The notes below the pieces were generated by a model that saw only the letters and a list, made by a program, of their open reading frames with translations, did no database searches and had not been told where the DNA came from. Below, in pieces: positions 54,374-64,000 of a stretch of 64,000 nucleotides of DNA (position 1 is the stretch's first letter; each line of letters begins with the position of its first letter). This DNA is from Heliocidaris tuberculata. Taxonomy: Eukaryota > Echinodermata > Echinoidea > Camarodonta > Echinometridae. The stretch spans positions 9,837,327 through 9,901,326 of the forward strand of contig CM046833.1 in NCBI GenBank assembly GCA_025618425.1, given 5' to 3'. The position numbers and the translations under genes were made by a program.

Positions 54374-54445
54374 GTTTTATAAAACTACAACAATCCATCC
54401 TATAGCTCTAATGAAGATACGAATTCTGATATGCATTTCTATTAA

Positions 54446-54740
54446 GGTGACATTAAACTGTTAAAACTTGAACAGCGCCATCTTACAGTGACCACTAAAT
54501 TAATATCATAATTTAGAAATTAATTGCAGGTCATTTTGAATGTTGACAAACGTATTGTTGGATAATGGGAACATTCTATATTTCTATTATTTTCGACTTT
54601 GCTCATGTGGGAAATTGCCTACAGGTATATTCTAAGCTTCTACAAAATAGAATGGGGCATGATGGGAAAATGAGAGGCACAGACACTTTTCAAATTATGT
54701 TAAAAGACGGCGCCATTAGGAGCTTCAGTTTACTGTCACT
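54446..54740 (-). mobile_element. TTAA-flanked MITE, family T4 copy 2
   Basis: TTAA at 54442-54445 and 54741-54744 flank GGTGACATTAAACTG and the complementary CAGTTTACTGTCACT (13 of 15 match). The interior is the reverse complement of 5141-5441. The intact TTAA pair makes this the better copy for defining the family. Confidence 0.9.
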
Positions 54741-54744
54741 TTAA

Positions 54745-56440
54745 AGTGTTGCCATACTTCTTCTCAACGGATTTACAGGAAAAATGTAACGTGACATAAA
54801 GTCCTTTGTGTACCTGTAAGCTTGAAATATTAATTATATTACTGTAGAGCTAGGATGGCTATATAGGAATGTTATCTACTCATCATACCATTTTAAAGAC
54901 CAACTGCATTTATAAAACCCCATTTTTGTTCCATTCGAGCTGTTTTGGGTGATAGAAGTTAATCAAAGATTTATGGAAATATTAAATTGTTTAGTATTAA
55001 AGCATCATATTAAGTATTTCTCCTCGAATCAGAACCACCCCAATGTTACCCACATCGCACCACTATACCGTTCGATTTACCAGTATGTTATTCTTTTTCT
55101 TATTAGCTTCCCGATATGCCAATTATCCAAGAAATTCTTACATCCTTCTACAACTTAAAATCTACCACATGTGGTGACTTCCGAAAAATGGTAAATGATA
55201 CAAGACCCTTTCTCTTCCTGGTATATCACCTCGACCTTTCTCTTTTCATTTTTTTATCATTGTCATATCGGCTTACACTTGATGAGAGGATATCCGCTTT
55301 TGTTTTTAATTTCACGCTTCACCGCGCACCGATGTATACAAACTCCTTCAAACCTCGTGACGAATTTGACACAAATACTGGTACTTCTCCGTCGAACAGT
55401 TATTACTATGCTTCCTTGCTAATTACGCGAAATGCATGTTTGATAATAACGCGTTCATTTTCTATACGCCATTTAAGGGCAACGAACACCTGTGTTCATA
55501 TTTGTATTCATCGTCGTGGATACTATTAAACGCCCAATATTGATTTAGTCGGGTTCGTATAATTTACAATCGTTTTTTTTCTCTTCTTTCTTTTGTTCTT
55601 TTTTTTTAAATTCTGCTAATCGCTGATGGTGTCAATTTGAGTATTGTTGCGTTGGCAGTCAGACAGACATTTGTATTTCAGTGCATCGTTCGTAATTTCC
55701 TAAGCCGTTTTATTACCTGTTTAATATGGATATAAATTGTCATTTCGAAGTGGCGTTTCTACAGGAGTGTTTTAGTCTCAAATTTGAGACAATCATGTTC
55801 ATAAGACCTTTGTGTTATGATGCAACCATCAAAAACTGACTTTCATAGGTACGTATCGTTTTTTAACACCACCAGAATACATATGTACTTGTTTTTAGCT
55901 CAAACTTGTCACATGCACATAAACGACAAACAAATTAGAGTGGTCTTGCGATATATTTGATTACTCGGCAATCGATTCATTCGTATTTTGACGTAATTCA
56001 GCATAACGTATGGTTCGTTAAGAAATATCTATTGTTTAAAAAATACAATAGTGGACATAATATAATTTTGCATTTCCCCCTATTTTTCTCCATCATATTT
56101 GTATTCGCCTCGTTCTCTTTGATTCCGTTAGCATTGATTATTGAATAAACTTGTATTTTGACATTTGTTTCAACTCCACTATAACAATAATTGTTTGTAA
56201 CAATTTGTTTTGAAATTGTTCTGGTTCCCCTCAAACACATCCTGTACATATTACATTTCTGAGTATACTAACATGATATGTTTCCCCCCTTTGTTCCCGC
56301 ATTTTGACCTGGATTTCTTTGTGTTTTCATGACCTGAAGCCATTGTAATTTCATCAACGCTTCTTGCTTTTCACCTTATTCTTGGTTAGGTTCCGCAAAA
56401 TATGTTGTTGTATTTGCTTTTTGTTCCGTGATGTTTGCAG
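54745..56440. other. No recognised gene; one 137-codon open frame
   Basis: The plus frame at 55116-55529 is the longest here not made of simple repeats (contains SYYYASLLITRNACLIITRS). It has no hydrophobic pattern, motif or splice context I can assign and overlaps a second open frame at 55195-55422. It may be chance. The rest is AT-rich and unrecognised. Confidence 0.4.
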
Positions 56441-56449
56441 TTGCGAGTG

Positions 56450-56900
56450 CGTGTGTATGAAAGGGGGAGGGAGTAGGAGGATGGGGGAGGGGGGGGGGGG
56501 TCTCGAGCATCCATGTATAGATCCCGCCATGTTGTGAACTTACTGCCTCCACCCCCACCCCCCCCCCCCCCACACACACACACACACAGAAAATACCCCG
56601 CATATTATAATGAAAACAGCCAGCTGCTGCGGATTAAAATACAAATTTCTTTTCAACGTTAAATCTTGAAACCTTCGCAAATTATTGTTGTGTAATTATT
56701 ATGATTATGATGATTACGATTATTATTATTACTACTACGGCTCCTAATACAGAAATACTAATATTATTATTATAATTAACATCAGTAGTAGTAATAAAAA
56801 TAGTATTGTTATTATCATCATCATCATCATTATTACCACTATTATGTTTAGTATTATAGTTGTTGTTGTCGTTGTTATTGTTTTTGTATTTGTTTTTAAT
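56450..56900. repeat. G run / C run / (CA)n cluster and ATT-rich zone
   Basis: G12 at 56489-56500, C13 at 56558-56570 followed by (CA)n to 56588. Then 56692-56885 is a degenerate ATT/ATC/GTT trinucleotide zone. The Gly/Val and Asn/Asp frames here are artefacts. Confidence 0.8.
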
Positions 56901-57425
56901 CCGGGTTACATCCATCATCACCCACTCGGATAAAAGATTCTAACGGGATTTACTTACATGTATGTGTAAACATCATTTCTGGGAGGCGTGCAATCAGATA
57001 TCCCAACGACCTTGTAGTTGTTTTCCATGTTTTGTCATATACTTAGCATTGTCTCGGGCTTCAGGCATGGGTTTTCATTTCTTTTTTTACTTGTTGCTTA
57101 ATGAGAACAAACAGGAAAGGTGTGTTTTCCCCCGACATGGATACAAATCTATATCACCTTTGTGATCTTTCATTATTTCCGATGGGTCGTATCGAGGACA
57201 TGGTGTATTTGTTTCATGTTAATCGGTGTTGTGTCTGTATGTTTGTGTTTTTTTCTCTCTCTCTTTCTCATTTTCTATCATTTTCTGTTTCTTTGTGTTT
57301 ACAAATAACTATACCATGTTGCCCTACTTCATTTTCTCTCTCTGTATCTGTTTCTTACATATATATATATATATCTGCATCTATCTCTCTTCATAACAAC
57401 GGCTCTCTTTCTTCCCCCCCCCCTG

Positions 57426-57457
<32 letters not shown>

Positions 57458-58429
57458 GCACACATACAGGCACACACTCTCTTTCTCTCTCTTTATGTAT
57501 GCAATTAATATAACTACATATATATTGTCATTTTATATGCCATTGATATTGCTCTTACCATGCTTACCTGAGAAGGCGAGTCCATTTTCGGCCAGATTTT
57601 GACGGATCTTCGATATACCTTTTAAAAAAAAACACGTAAAAGGGAATTTTTTTCGGGCCCATTTTTATTTTCATGGGAACTACGAACATAATTTTGTATA
57701 AGCGTGTCAAGATCTACCTTTCAGTTTTATATGTTAAAATTCAAATAGTAGGTTTAAACTGTTAAATGTTGAATGGAAATACGTTTAACTTGTTTGGTAT
57801 TGGGATGGAAACTCATTGGCTCAAAATGATCAAGATTTGGAAATTGTGAAAGCAATAAGGCAACAAGTCTAGACCGAATCCAACGGAATCAAAGTATGAG
57901 AAATTGAAGTATATAACTAACCATTCTGCGAATTCGAGCCGGCAGTATACTACCGGTACCGTTAAATATGATAGATGATATAAACCTGTTCAGCAAATAT
58001 TGGAAAGTTGGATTTATCTATTCTATGTTTTTCGAACGAACATCGCCCCACGCTTTTCCCTTTCCTTCATTCTTATAAACCGTAAATGTTTTTGGTTTTT
58101 TTGATAAGGGAATTTGAGGTCGGCGTTTTGTCAAAAGTGCATCCTTATTAACTCTCCGTTCAATATCTCCGAATATTTTGTGGTCTTTGTAGAAAAAAAT
58201 AAAATAGAAAAGAATGATTGCTTGCAAGCTCTCGAAATATATAAAGATCTGTTGCTACAACCGGGCCCTGTAAAGTAAATTACGCCGGCCAATAATAGAA
58301 GAATTTATTGATCAGTGTATAGCCCTGATTTGCGGACTCAAATACTGGGTCATAAATAACACGATGTTTTTTCTTTCCAATATTATACGGATTGTGAAGG
58401 AAGTCTATGAAATAATAAGAGTAGGTAGT
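56901..58429. other. No gene; CT/TA/CA tracts near 57.25-57.5 kb
   Basis: 57256-57500 is a compound of CT, TA (57357-57374), C10, CT and CA repeats, responsible for the 135-codon frame. Elsewhere the sequence is AT-rich and unrecognised, including the minus frame at 58018-58227. Confidence 0.5.
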
Positions 58430-58920
58430 CCTTCTTCCTCTCTCATATGTTATCACTCTTTTTCTTTCATTCCACCCTTTTTTTCTATATTTTCTCTTTA
58501 TTTTTTTTTTATTACCATCTCTCTGTCTTTTGTTCTCTCATCCATTTGTCTTCTGTCTCTGTCTCTGTCATTCTCTCAGTCTCTTTTAATCTCTCTCTCT
58601 CCTCCCTATTTATCTGCCCGTCTGCTTTTCTCTATTTCCTTCATGCTTTATTTTTTAAAAATCTGTTATAATGTATTGTCATGTCGCGTCTTTTTCTCTA
58701 TCTGTCTACCTTCCTCCCCATTTTTTTCTCTCTCTCTCTTCTCCTTCTTCTCTCTCGCTCCCATCCATCCCTGTTATCCCCTCCCTGCCTCTTTTCTCCT
58801 CCTCCCTCTTCCTCCTTTCCTCCCCTCTTCTTCCCGTTTCCTACTCTCCCCTACTTCTATTTTGATTTCTCTTCATTATTCCTTCTCCACCCCCCCCCCC
58901 CCCTCCACAAACCTGTTTCC
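58430..58920. repeat. Polypyrimidine tract of about 490 bp
   Basis: The plus strand is dominated by C and T (CTCT, TTTTTC, CCTCC words), with a C15 run near 58890. It is the opposite-strand equivalent of the polypurine tracts at 17.9 and 42.1 kb. The 196-codon frame at 58364-58954 and its companions are Ser/Leu/Phe/Pro strings and not genes. Confidence 0.85.
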
Positions 58921-58966
58921 ATGTCTCTTTCACATCACACACATTGTTGCATGACAAATTATTTCA

Positions 58967-59095
58967 GCTATTTCTCGTCATATTTCGAATATGAAAAAAA
59001 CTGGAGAGCAATCTTTCTCCGGGGCTCATTTCTGCTGTGCCATTCTTCCGAACTGACATAAAATAATGATAAAGCTCTCACATATATATATATAT
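58967..59095 (+). mobile_element. Family T2 MITE, diverged fragment
   Basis: CTCGTCATATTTCGAATATG, GAGAGCAATCTTTCTCCGGGG and TTCTTCCGAACTGACATAAA follow the right half of the T2 copies at 30631 and 33687 (CATATTTTGAATGTG, GAGCAATCCTTTTCAGGGG, TCTTCCAAACT). The end was lost in a TA repeat. Confidence 0.6.
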
Positions 59096-59614
59096 GTATT
59101 CACATTTACAGGAACTTAACATCCTGGTTATAATGGATTTGGATGATAGCGTGACAAGTATTGTTCTTGTCTATGATGTGCTAGGCTTCTTGTTGGTCTG
59201 GGATATTCTTCTTCTTTTTTTTTATACTAGCAGCATCTTGGCCATGATTTACTTTAAAACCTAATCTTTTGCTGCTTCGACATTTAGACATTTTAAGTTA
59301 TTCGTTTCCTTGGACTTTTCTTTTTTTGAAGATTAGCAGTTGTAATGGGTGTGCATTACTAAATGAAACTGATATTATGGTTTCAAGCATTTCCTGTTGA
59401 CTCCCCTGCATTGTCTTCATTTAGTTATGACCCTTTTCCCTCCTTTCCCTAGTTTATCCATCATTACATTTTTACTTCTACTCTTTATCACATTTTGTTT
59501 CACTTTCTCTCTGCCTCGTCAACTGTATGAAACATCTGGTATCGGAGACTATCCCCGACCGTCATCAAGGTTACGCTTAAACACTCTAGGGAATATAATA
59601 CCCAATATGGCGAC
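59096..59614. other. No gene recognised
   Basis: AT-rich, ordinary sequence with no long frame. It forms the 5' flank of the LTR that follows. Confidence 0.5.
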
Positions 59615-59815
59615 TGTAGGGTGAAGCCTAGCGCGACGCCGTCGCACGTGGGTAGGCAGTGATGACGTCAGCTGCTCTTGGGTTTGTAAGTAGCAGCCGC
59701 GAACTTTTCGCACGATCGCACTCCCGCTTAAAACATCAACTGGTCGTGTGCACGGCCGTCAGTGTGTGCCGGGGCAACTCAGTGTAAGGGCGCTTGTGAG
59801 TAATAAACCACTACA
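59615..59815 (+). mobile_element. LTR of a Ty3/gypsy-like retrotransposon (201 bp)
   Basis: Begins TGTAGGGTGAAG and ends AACCACTACA, so the ends form the TGTAG...CTACA inverted repeat expected of an LTR. AATAAA lies 8 bases before the end (59802-59807), and the upstream part contains CACGTG (59645-59650) and TGACGTCA (59663-59670), plausible promoter elements. Five bases downstream TGGCGCC begins a possible primer-binding site, so it is a 5' LTR or a solo LTR with some leader. The region is strikingly GC-rich. No gag or pol and no second LTR is in the window. Confidence 0.7.
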
Positions 59816-60060
59816 CATTTTGGCGCCTCTTCACTCACGGAGATACCAATTGGAAACGGACGCCACATATACACACACACATTGGTACACGCCGGACGCC
59901 ACGCGTTGCTGCACGCCATACGTAGCCTTTGCGTTGCATCGACCGTAGATGTGAACTTATTGGCGCCTTTTACGAATGATCTTCGGCTCATTGTTTATAT
60001 TCGAGGAACAAAATGTGGGTAATTGTTTGTTTTTGAGTATCATATCATCCGTATCAAGCA
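59816..60060 (+). other. Possible primer-binding site and leader of the LTR element
   Basis: TGGCGCC at 59821-59827 resembles the start of retroelement primer-binding sites complementary to tRNA-Lys-type 3' ends, but only 7 bases match. A second TTGGCGCC occurs at about 59959. GC-rich, CGGACGCCAC-containing sequence continues to about 60000, where ordinary AT-rich DNA resumes with no open frame. The element appears truncated after its leader. Confidence 0.45.
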
Positions 60061-61152
60061 GTGAGTATACGTGATGTATTGTATTGTGTTATAATTGTAT
60101 GGTATTGATGATTCTTGAAGCTGAGCAAAAACTTATCATTTTTCTAACACAAGATTTACACCCTTTATAAAAGTCTATCTGTAAACATCTTTTTGTGGTG
60201 CAAATATTTTAAAGGCAGTTTTCCTTGAAGGTATTTGATATACTGTATTTCAATTAGTTTATGTTGTGCAGGTGTTTAAGGATGGTGAAAATGATTATAG
60301 CATGACTTCCTCGCTTATATAGATCATTGCAACCCGTTTTGTATTAACTCTTACTAAGCCAAGGGGTTTAGCTCTCTTCAAAATTTTACCAAAATGTGAT
60401 CAATGCATACTTTTCAAATGTCTGCACTTCATTAAAGATCTATAATTTTACAAAATATTGTGTACAAAACTTGCAGGAAAATTTATTACCATTTCTTATG
60501 ATTCCAAACATTATTATTTTAACCAATTTTATGCATAAGAATTATTGAAAATTACAATTGAGTTTCTTTTTTGTCCATTATATTTTTGTTTCCATTTGTT
60601 TACTATTATTTAATGTTGAAATAAGGTTGTTTTTTTTTAATCTGCAATTTTCTCTGAAAATTTCTATGGTAGCATATAATTATAATCATAAGTTTAGAAT
60701 GCTTGATTTATGCTCATAATTTTGATATACATTGACCACCATACACCTTTCCTGTGGTCGAGCAATATTATTGGTGAATGAAAATGACAAGTCTATCTGT
60801 CACATATTATATGTGAGGTCGGCACCGAAAGAGTTAAGTGCATATTTCTTTTAAAGCCACAAGACACATTCACGGTTCAATCCTGTTCTCATTTACAAGT
60901 AAAATCACACCTTTAAAAGGCAATTGCGTTGAAGTGGAAAATACTGATGGTTTTCTTAAAGGTTGTATTTTTGTAACTTGTGAAAATAACGAATTATATG
61001 TTCCGACCTCCTTTTTAGAGATAATTTTCATGAGCTACTCGTAGAGATGAAGTATAATGATTAAATTATGTTTTTCGTCATTGCACCTTTCGGCGATTCC
61101 CCCCCCCCCCTTTTTTTTTCCTGATTCTTTTTTTTTTTTTTTTTTCTTTTAA
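60061..61152. other. No gene; possible TTAA-bounded remnant
   Basis: TTAACTCTTACTA near 60345 and CGAAAGAGTTAA near 60826-60837 are weakly complementary and TTAA-bounded, recalling the piggyBac-like element at 43619. The link is tentative. C10 and T-runs lie at 61100-61150. Short frames are unrecognised. Confidence 0.35.
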
Positions 61153-61520
61153 AGGGAAGGTTGAGTTCTGGGAAAGTTAAAAAATTATTTGTGAGCTTTC
61201 TCATTCTTGTTATCTTAGTTTGGAAGATTATCATAGTAGATATACTATGTCCCTTGAAAAGGACTGCTCTCAAATGCCCTCACATTCAAAATATGACAAG
61301 AAACCGCTGAAATGTTCGGGCCGAACATCTATGTATAGTCCCATATACATGTACACATTTATGTGTGCAGTGCATGTGACTCTCAGCAAGACTGAGTCAA
61401 TTCCTTATCATTTTGGTGATTCCAAAACCTTACAGAACACACCATTTCTTATGTGCTATATAATCAACCTTGCCCAATTGCTTTTCCTAGTTTCTACGTA
61501 GGGCACGTGAACTTGAACGT
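61153..61520 (-). mobile_element. TTAA-flanked MITE, family T2 copy 3 (inverted)
   Basis: Starts AGGGAAGGTTGAGTTCTGGG after TTAA (61149-61152) and is the reverse complement of the copies at 30631 and 33687 (for example GCCCTCACATTCAAAATATG). The distal end fades near AACTTGAAC at 61510. It preserves the best T2 terminus. The 93-codon frame at 61220-61501 lies wholly inside it and is not a gene. Confidence 0.85.
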
Positions 61521-62880
61521 GATAAATGTTGGTAATTTTTCTGCCCTCTGTTTATACCACTTTTTTTATGTCAACTTGGTAGAAGCAAATAATCTTCTTT
61601 TTGTCCTTGTTTGTTTTTGGTTTTTATTTTTTATTCATTTCGTTCTATTTATTTCCTGTTACCTGGAGCTTTATTAATCTTACATTAAAAAAAAAATAAT
61701 AATAAGCTTCTTGGGGACGTGTCAATACTGCGAGAATAAGAGGTTTATAAACTTGAAGTGTCCAAATGAATAGATAAGAGAGCCCACACATCGATGGAGA
61801 AGCACGGTCTAAATTTTTATTTTCATTGTGTAGTGGGAAAAAAATTATTTGCTTTTAATGATGGTACTTGTTCTCTCTTACGTGATTCCGCGTATTATCC
61901 TGGAGACCCTGGGAAAGATGTGAACCAATTTTCAGCCCTTCTTTCCTTTTCCTTTTCTCGGTATTACCCAATTATTAATGTATTTATTGTTGTCACAATA
62001 CAATGCACAGCCAAACGATGATTGTAGGTCATCAGTCATAATTATAGGACGCAATAAGTTGAACACAATAAAGGTTGGAGAATAATTGTAGAGGAAGGCG
62101 AGGTGAGGATGAAAAGGAACTTGTAGTTTCTAAAAGGAAAAGGGTTTCGAGTCTCTATATGAATACACAAGTCAACCTGGGCAGATACCTCTCTCTCTCT
62201 CTATTTTGCTTGCTTTTAGGTTAGTATCAGATTTGTCATTTATGAGAAGAAATTGTCCAAAGAACCGTGTTAAGTCTAATAAAGAGAGATAACAGATACA
62301 AAGGCAGAAAAAGAGCCCAACGGGGGAGTAAATTCTCATAGTGCATACCCAGTTGTAAACAAACTACAAATTTGATTGCGTAGTGTCAAGAACGGAAAAG
62401 GGTGGTCGCAGAAGTTGGAAGGGACGATACCGAGATATACATTTAGTTGTCCTGTCAGAAGACAAACAGCTAAACCCACCATAAATTCATCATATCTTCA
62501 ACGTTTCTCTATAAAAGGCAAATTCTTGTAATACAGCATACATTCAGTTCAAATAGGAAAATTGTAGGTGGAGTTCACACTGAATACAGCATGGTAGGTA
62601 ATTCTATGCATTAACTCTGCTGATGTTACGCATACAAAATGCTGATGAATGCCATGCAGATACATTAATAGAATCATATAAATTCGCAATTACTCTTACA
62701 CTGTCACAACTTGTCAAAGAAGAAAAAAATTAATCAATCAGAGACAGTTCCGCTAGAAAATGGACAGGTTACTGAATATGAAGTTGGATGAGGAAAGAAG
62801 CTCAAAAGGGTGCTCCGAGAAGGGAGTTTTAAAGACAAATCCAAAATAGGTAAACTTTCAATATTTAATAGTTATATATA
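61521..62880. other. No gene recognised
   Basis: AT-rich, unique-looking DNA. Short frames at 61453-61677 and 61794-62021 have no recognisable features. Confidence 0.5.
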
Positions 62881-63003
62881 TATAAGTTCAAAAGTTCTGC
62901 GACGGAGATTAAAAATAGAGAGAGACACAGAATAAATGACTCCGTTAGACACAACGGAGTCATAACGTGTCATTTATTCTGTGTGTGTGTGTGTGTGTGT
63001 GTG

Positions 63004-63034
<31 letters not shown>

Positions 63035-63040
63035 GTATAT
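62881..63040. repeat. Foldback with complementary microsatellite arms
   Basis: CACAGAATAAATGAC (62926-62940) pairs perfectly with GTCATTTATTCTGTG (62969-62983). Inside it GACTCCGTT (62938-62946) pairs with AACGGAGTC (62953-62961), and the two hairpins share GAC and so compete. Outside, AGAGAGAGACAC on the left faces (GT)n then (CT)n on the right, extending complementarity. (TA) words occur on both outer edges. Confidence 0.8.
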
Positions 63041-63207
63041 ACTTGTTTTTTTTTTTACATTCTTAACTACTCTCTATATCTTCTCTATCATCATTTTCTT
63101 TTGTAAAAGACATAATATAGAGAGAGAAGAACCCTGATTATCAATATGCTCCTAAAGGTACGTCCAACTCATTCTGCCAAGTATAATAATTATTATAATT
63201 ATATATA

Positions 63208-63268
<61 letters not shown>

Positions 63269-64000
63269 TCATTGTTACGTATTACACTACGATCGAAATA
63301 ACACACATAGAAAGAAATGAAAGGCTGCGGAGAGAAAGAGAGATAGAGGGGGGGGGGGGTGAAAGAGGAGAAGGTAGCAGTAAAAAAGCGCTCTGTGATG
63401 ATGACTTTGTACAAGACAATTGTTGATAATAAGAATGGATGGCTTTCAAATGTCTGTATGTAGAGAGAGAGAGAGAGGGGAACAGTAAAGAAGGGCGCTA
63501 TGATGTAGATAAAATGGTTGATAATAAAGACGAAGGGTCTCCTGAATGATAATTATAAATAGAAAGAGAGGGAGAGAGAGGCGCGAAATGAAAATTCTGG
63601 GCATAGGGCAGTTAGATGCGCGAATCAACTTGTAATGTACAATGAGAAAAGAAGAGAATTGTTGGGGCAATAAAGAAGGGTATATCGGTGACAAAATGAT
63701 GAAAGCTCATCTAACTAATGTAAAGATATACATGAATATATTTTAGAGAGAGAAAGAGAGAGGTGCAAATCAAGATTCTAGACAAAGTGAGAATTAAACG
63801 CAGGGATAAACTTGTAGCTTGTATAATTCGCCTTAAAAAAAAAGAACCTTCTTTGACCTTCGCTATTACGGTGACTTATGACGTGTTTCGTGACGTGCGA
63901 ATGCTATGACCAGTTTACGACAATTATATTTCCTTGCGTTTAGCGCTCTTATTCGTGTCATTCTGATGGTAGATATAGAGAAACGAACCCTTTGATTAGA
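63041..64000. other. No gene; (TA)n and GA-rich tracts
   Basis: (TA)n spans about 63201-63266. GA-rich stretches with G11 occur at 63330-63375, 63462-63482, 63563-63583 and 63745-63762, with similar surrounding phrases (GAGAGAGAGG, then GATTCTAGACA / AATTCTGGGCATAG). This hints at a loose repeat of about 110-170 bp. Minus-strand Ser-Leu frames are artefacts. Confidence 0.55.

Noticed and set aside
58364..58954. 196-codon plus-strand open frame, the longest in the window
   Set aside because: It is made of Ser, Leu, Phe and Pro encoded by a polypyrimidine tract, with companion frames open in other phases. There is no domain or splice context.
59955..59970. Second TTGGCGCC as the true primer-binding site
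   Set aside because: It is not preceded by a CA-ending LTR terminus, whereas the copy at 59821 follows AACCACTACA with AATAAA at the proper distance.
61220..61501. 93-codon plus-strand frame
   Set aside because: It is wholly inside the inverted T2 MITE copy, and the other copies do not preserve the frame.

Overview
Organism. This is eukaryotic, animal nuclear DNA. It is AT-rich, has long dinucleotide microsatellites and many poly-G/poly-C runs, and shows no operon-like packing of ORFs. Dispersed TACATGTA palindromes, frequent AGGCCTAT words, TTAGGG-like repeats and the mix of miniature transposons fit a marine invertebrate deuterostome. An echinoderm, most likely a sea urchin, is my best guess. 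That placement is inference from sequence texture, not from a marker gene.

Genes. I recognise no protein-coding gene, rRNA, functional tRNA or snRNA. Most long open frames are by-products of simple repeats (Ser-Leu, Arg-Glu or Thr-His strings) or lie in transposons. Weak gene evidence consists of a possible internal exon at 44631-44781 with good plus-strand splice signals, a possible Ser/Thr/Pro-rich coding exon at 33334-33466, and an ATG directly followed by a strong splice donor at 24373-24381. The last sits at the end of a 1.5 kb repeat-poor block that could be a promoter or enhancer. The window may be a large intron or a gene desert.

Layout. 0-16 kb is mostly featureless AT-rich DNA with scattered miniature elements. 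16-25 kb has about 1 kb of compound microsatellite (17.5-18.5 kb) and the repeat-poor block at 22.8-24.4 kb. 25-35 kb is rich in miniature inverted-repeat elements (MITEs), including a three-layer stack at 33.7-34.6 kb and a tRNA-derived SINE. 38-42 kb holds a tandemly duplicated MITE, a 62-bp minisatellite and an element with perfect 40-bp terminal inverted repeats nested in a foldback repeat. 43.6-51 kb is a dense transposon block: a piggyBac-like MITE, several telomere-like repeat copies, a hAT MITE with a perfect 8-bp target duplication, and an 878-bp element carrying four 147-bp tandem units. 52-64 kb has purine/pyrimidine tracts, further MITE copies and one LTR-retrotransposon LTR at 59.6 kb.

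How it works together. The recurring theme is small non-autonomous DNA transposons. Several families are flanked by TTAA; one family of five copies shows 9-bp target duplications. No transposase gene is visible here, so all would depend on enzymes encoded elsewhere. Identities below the superfamily hallmarks (terminal repeats, target duplications) are inference.
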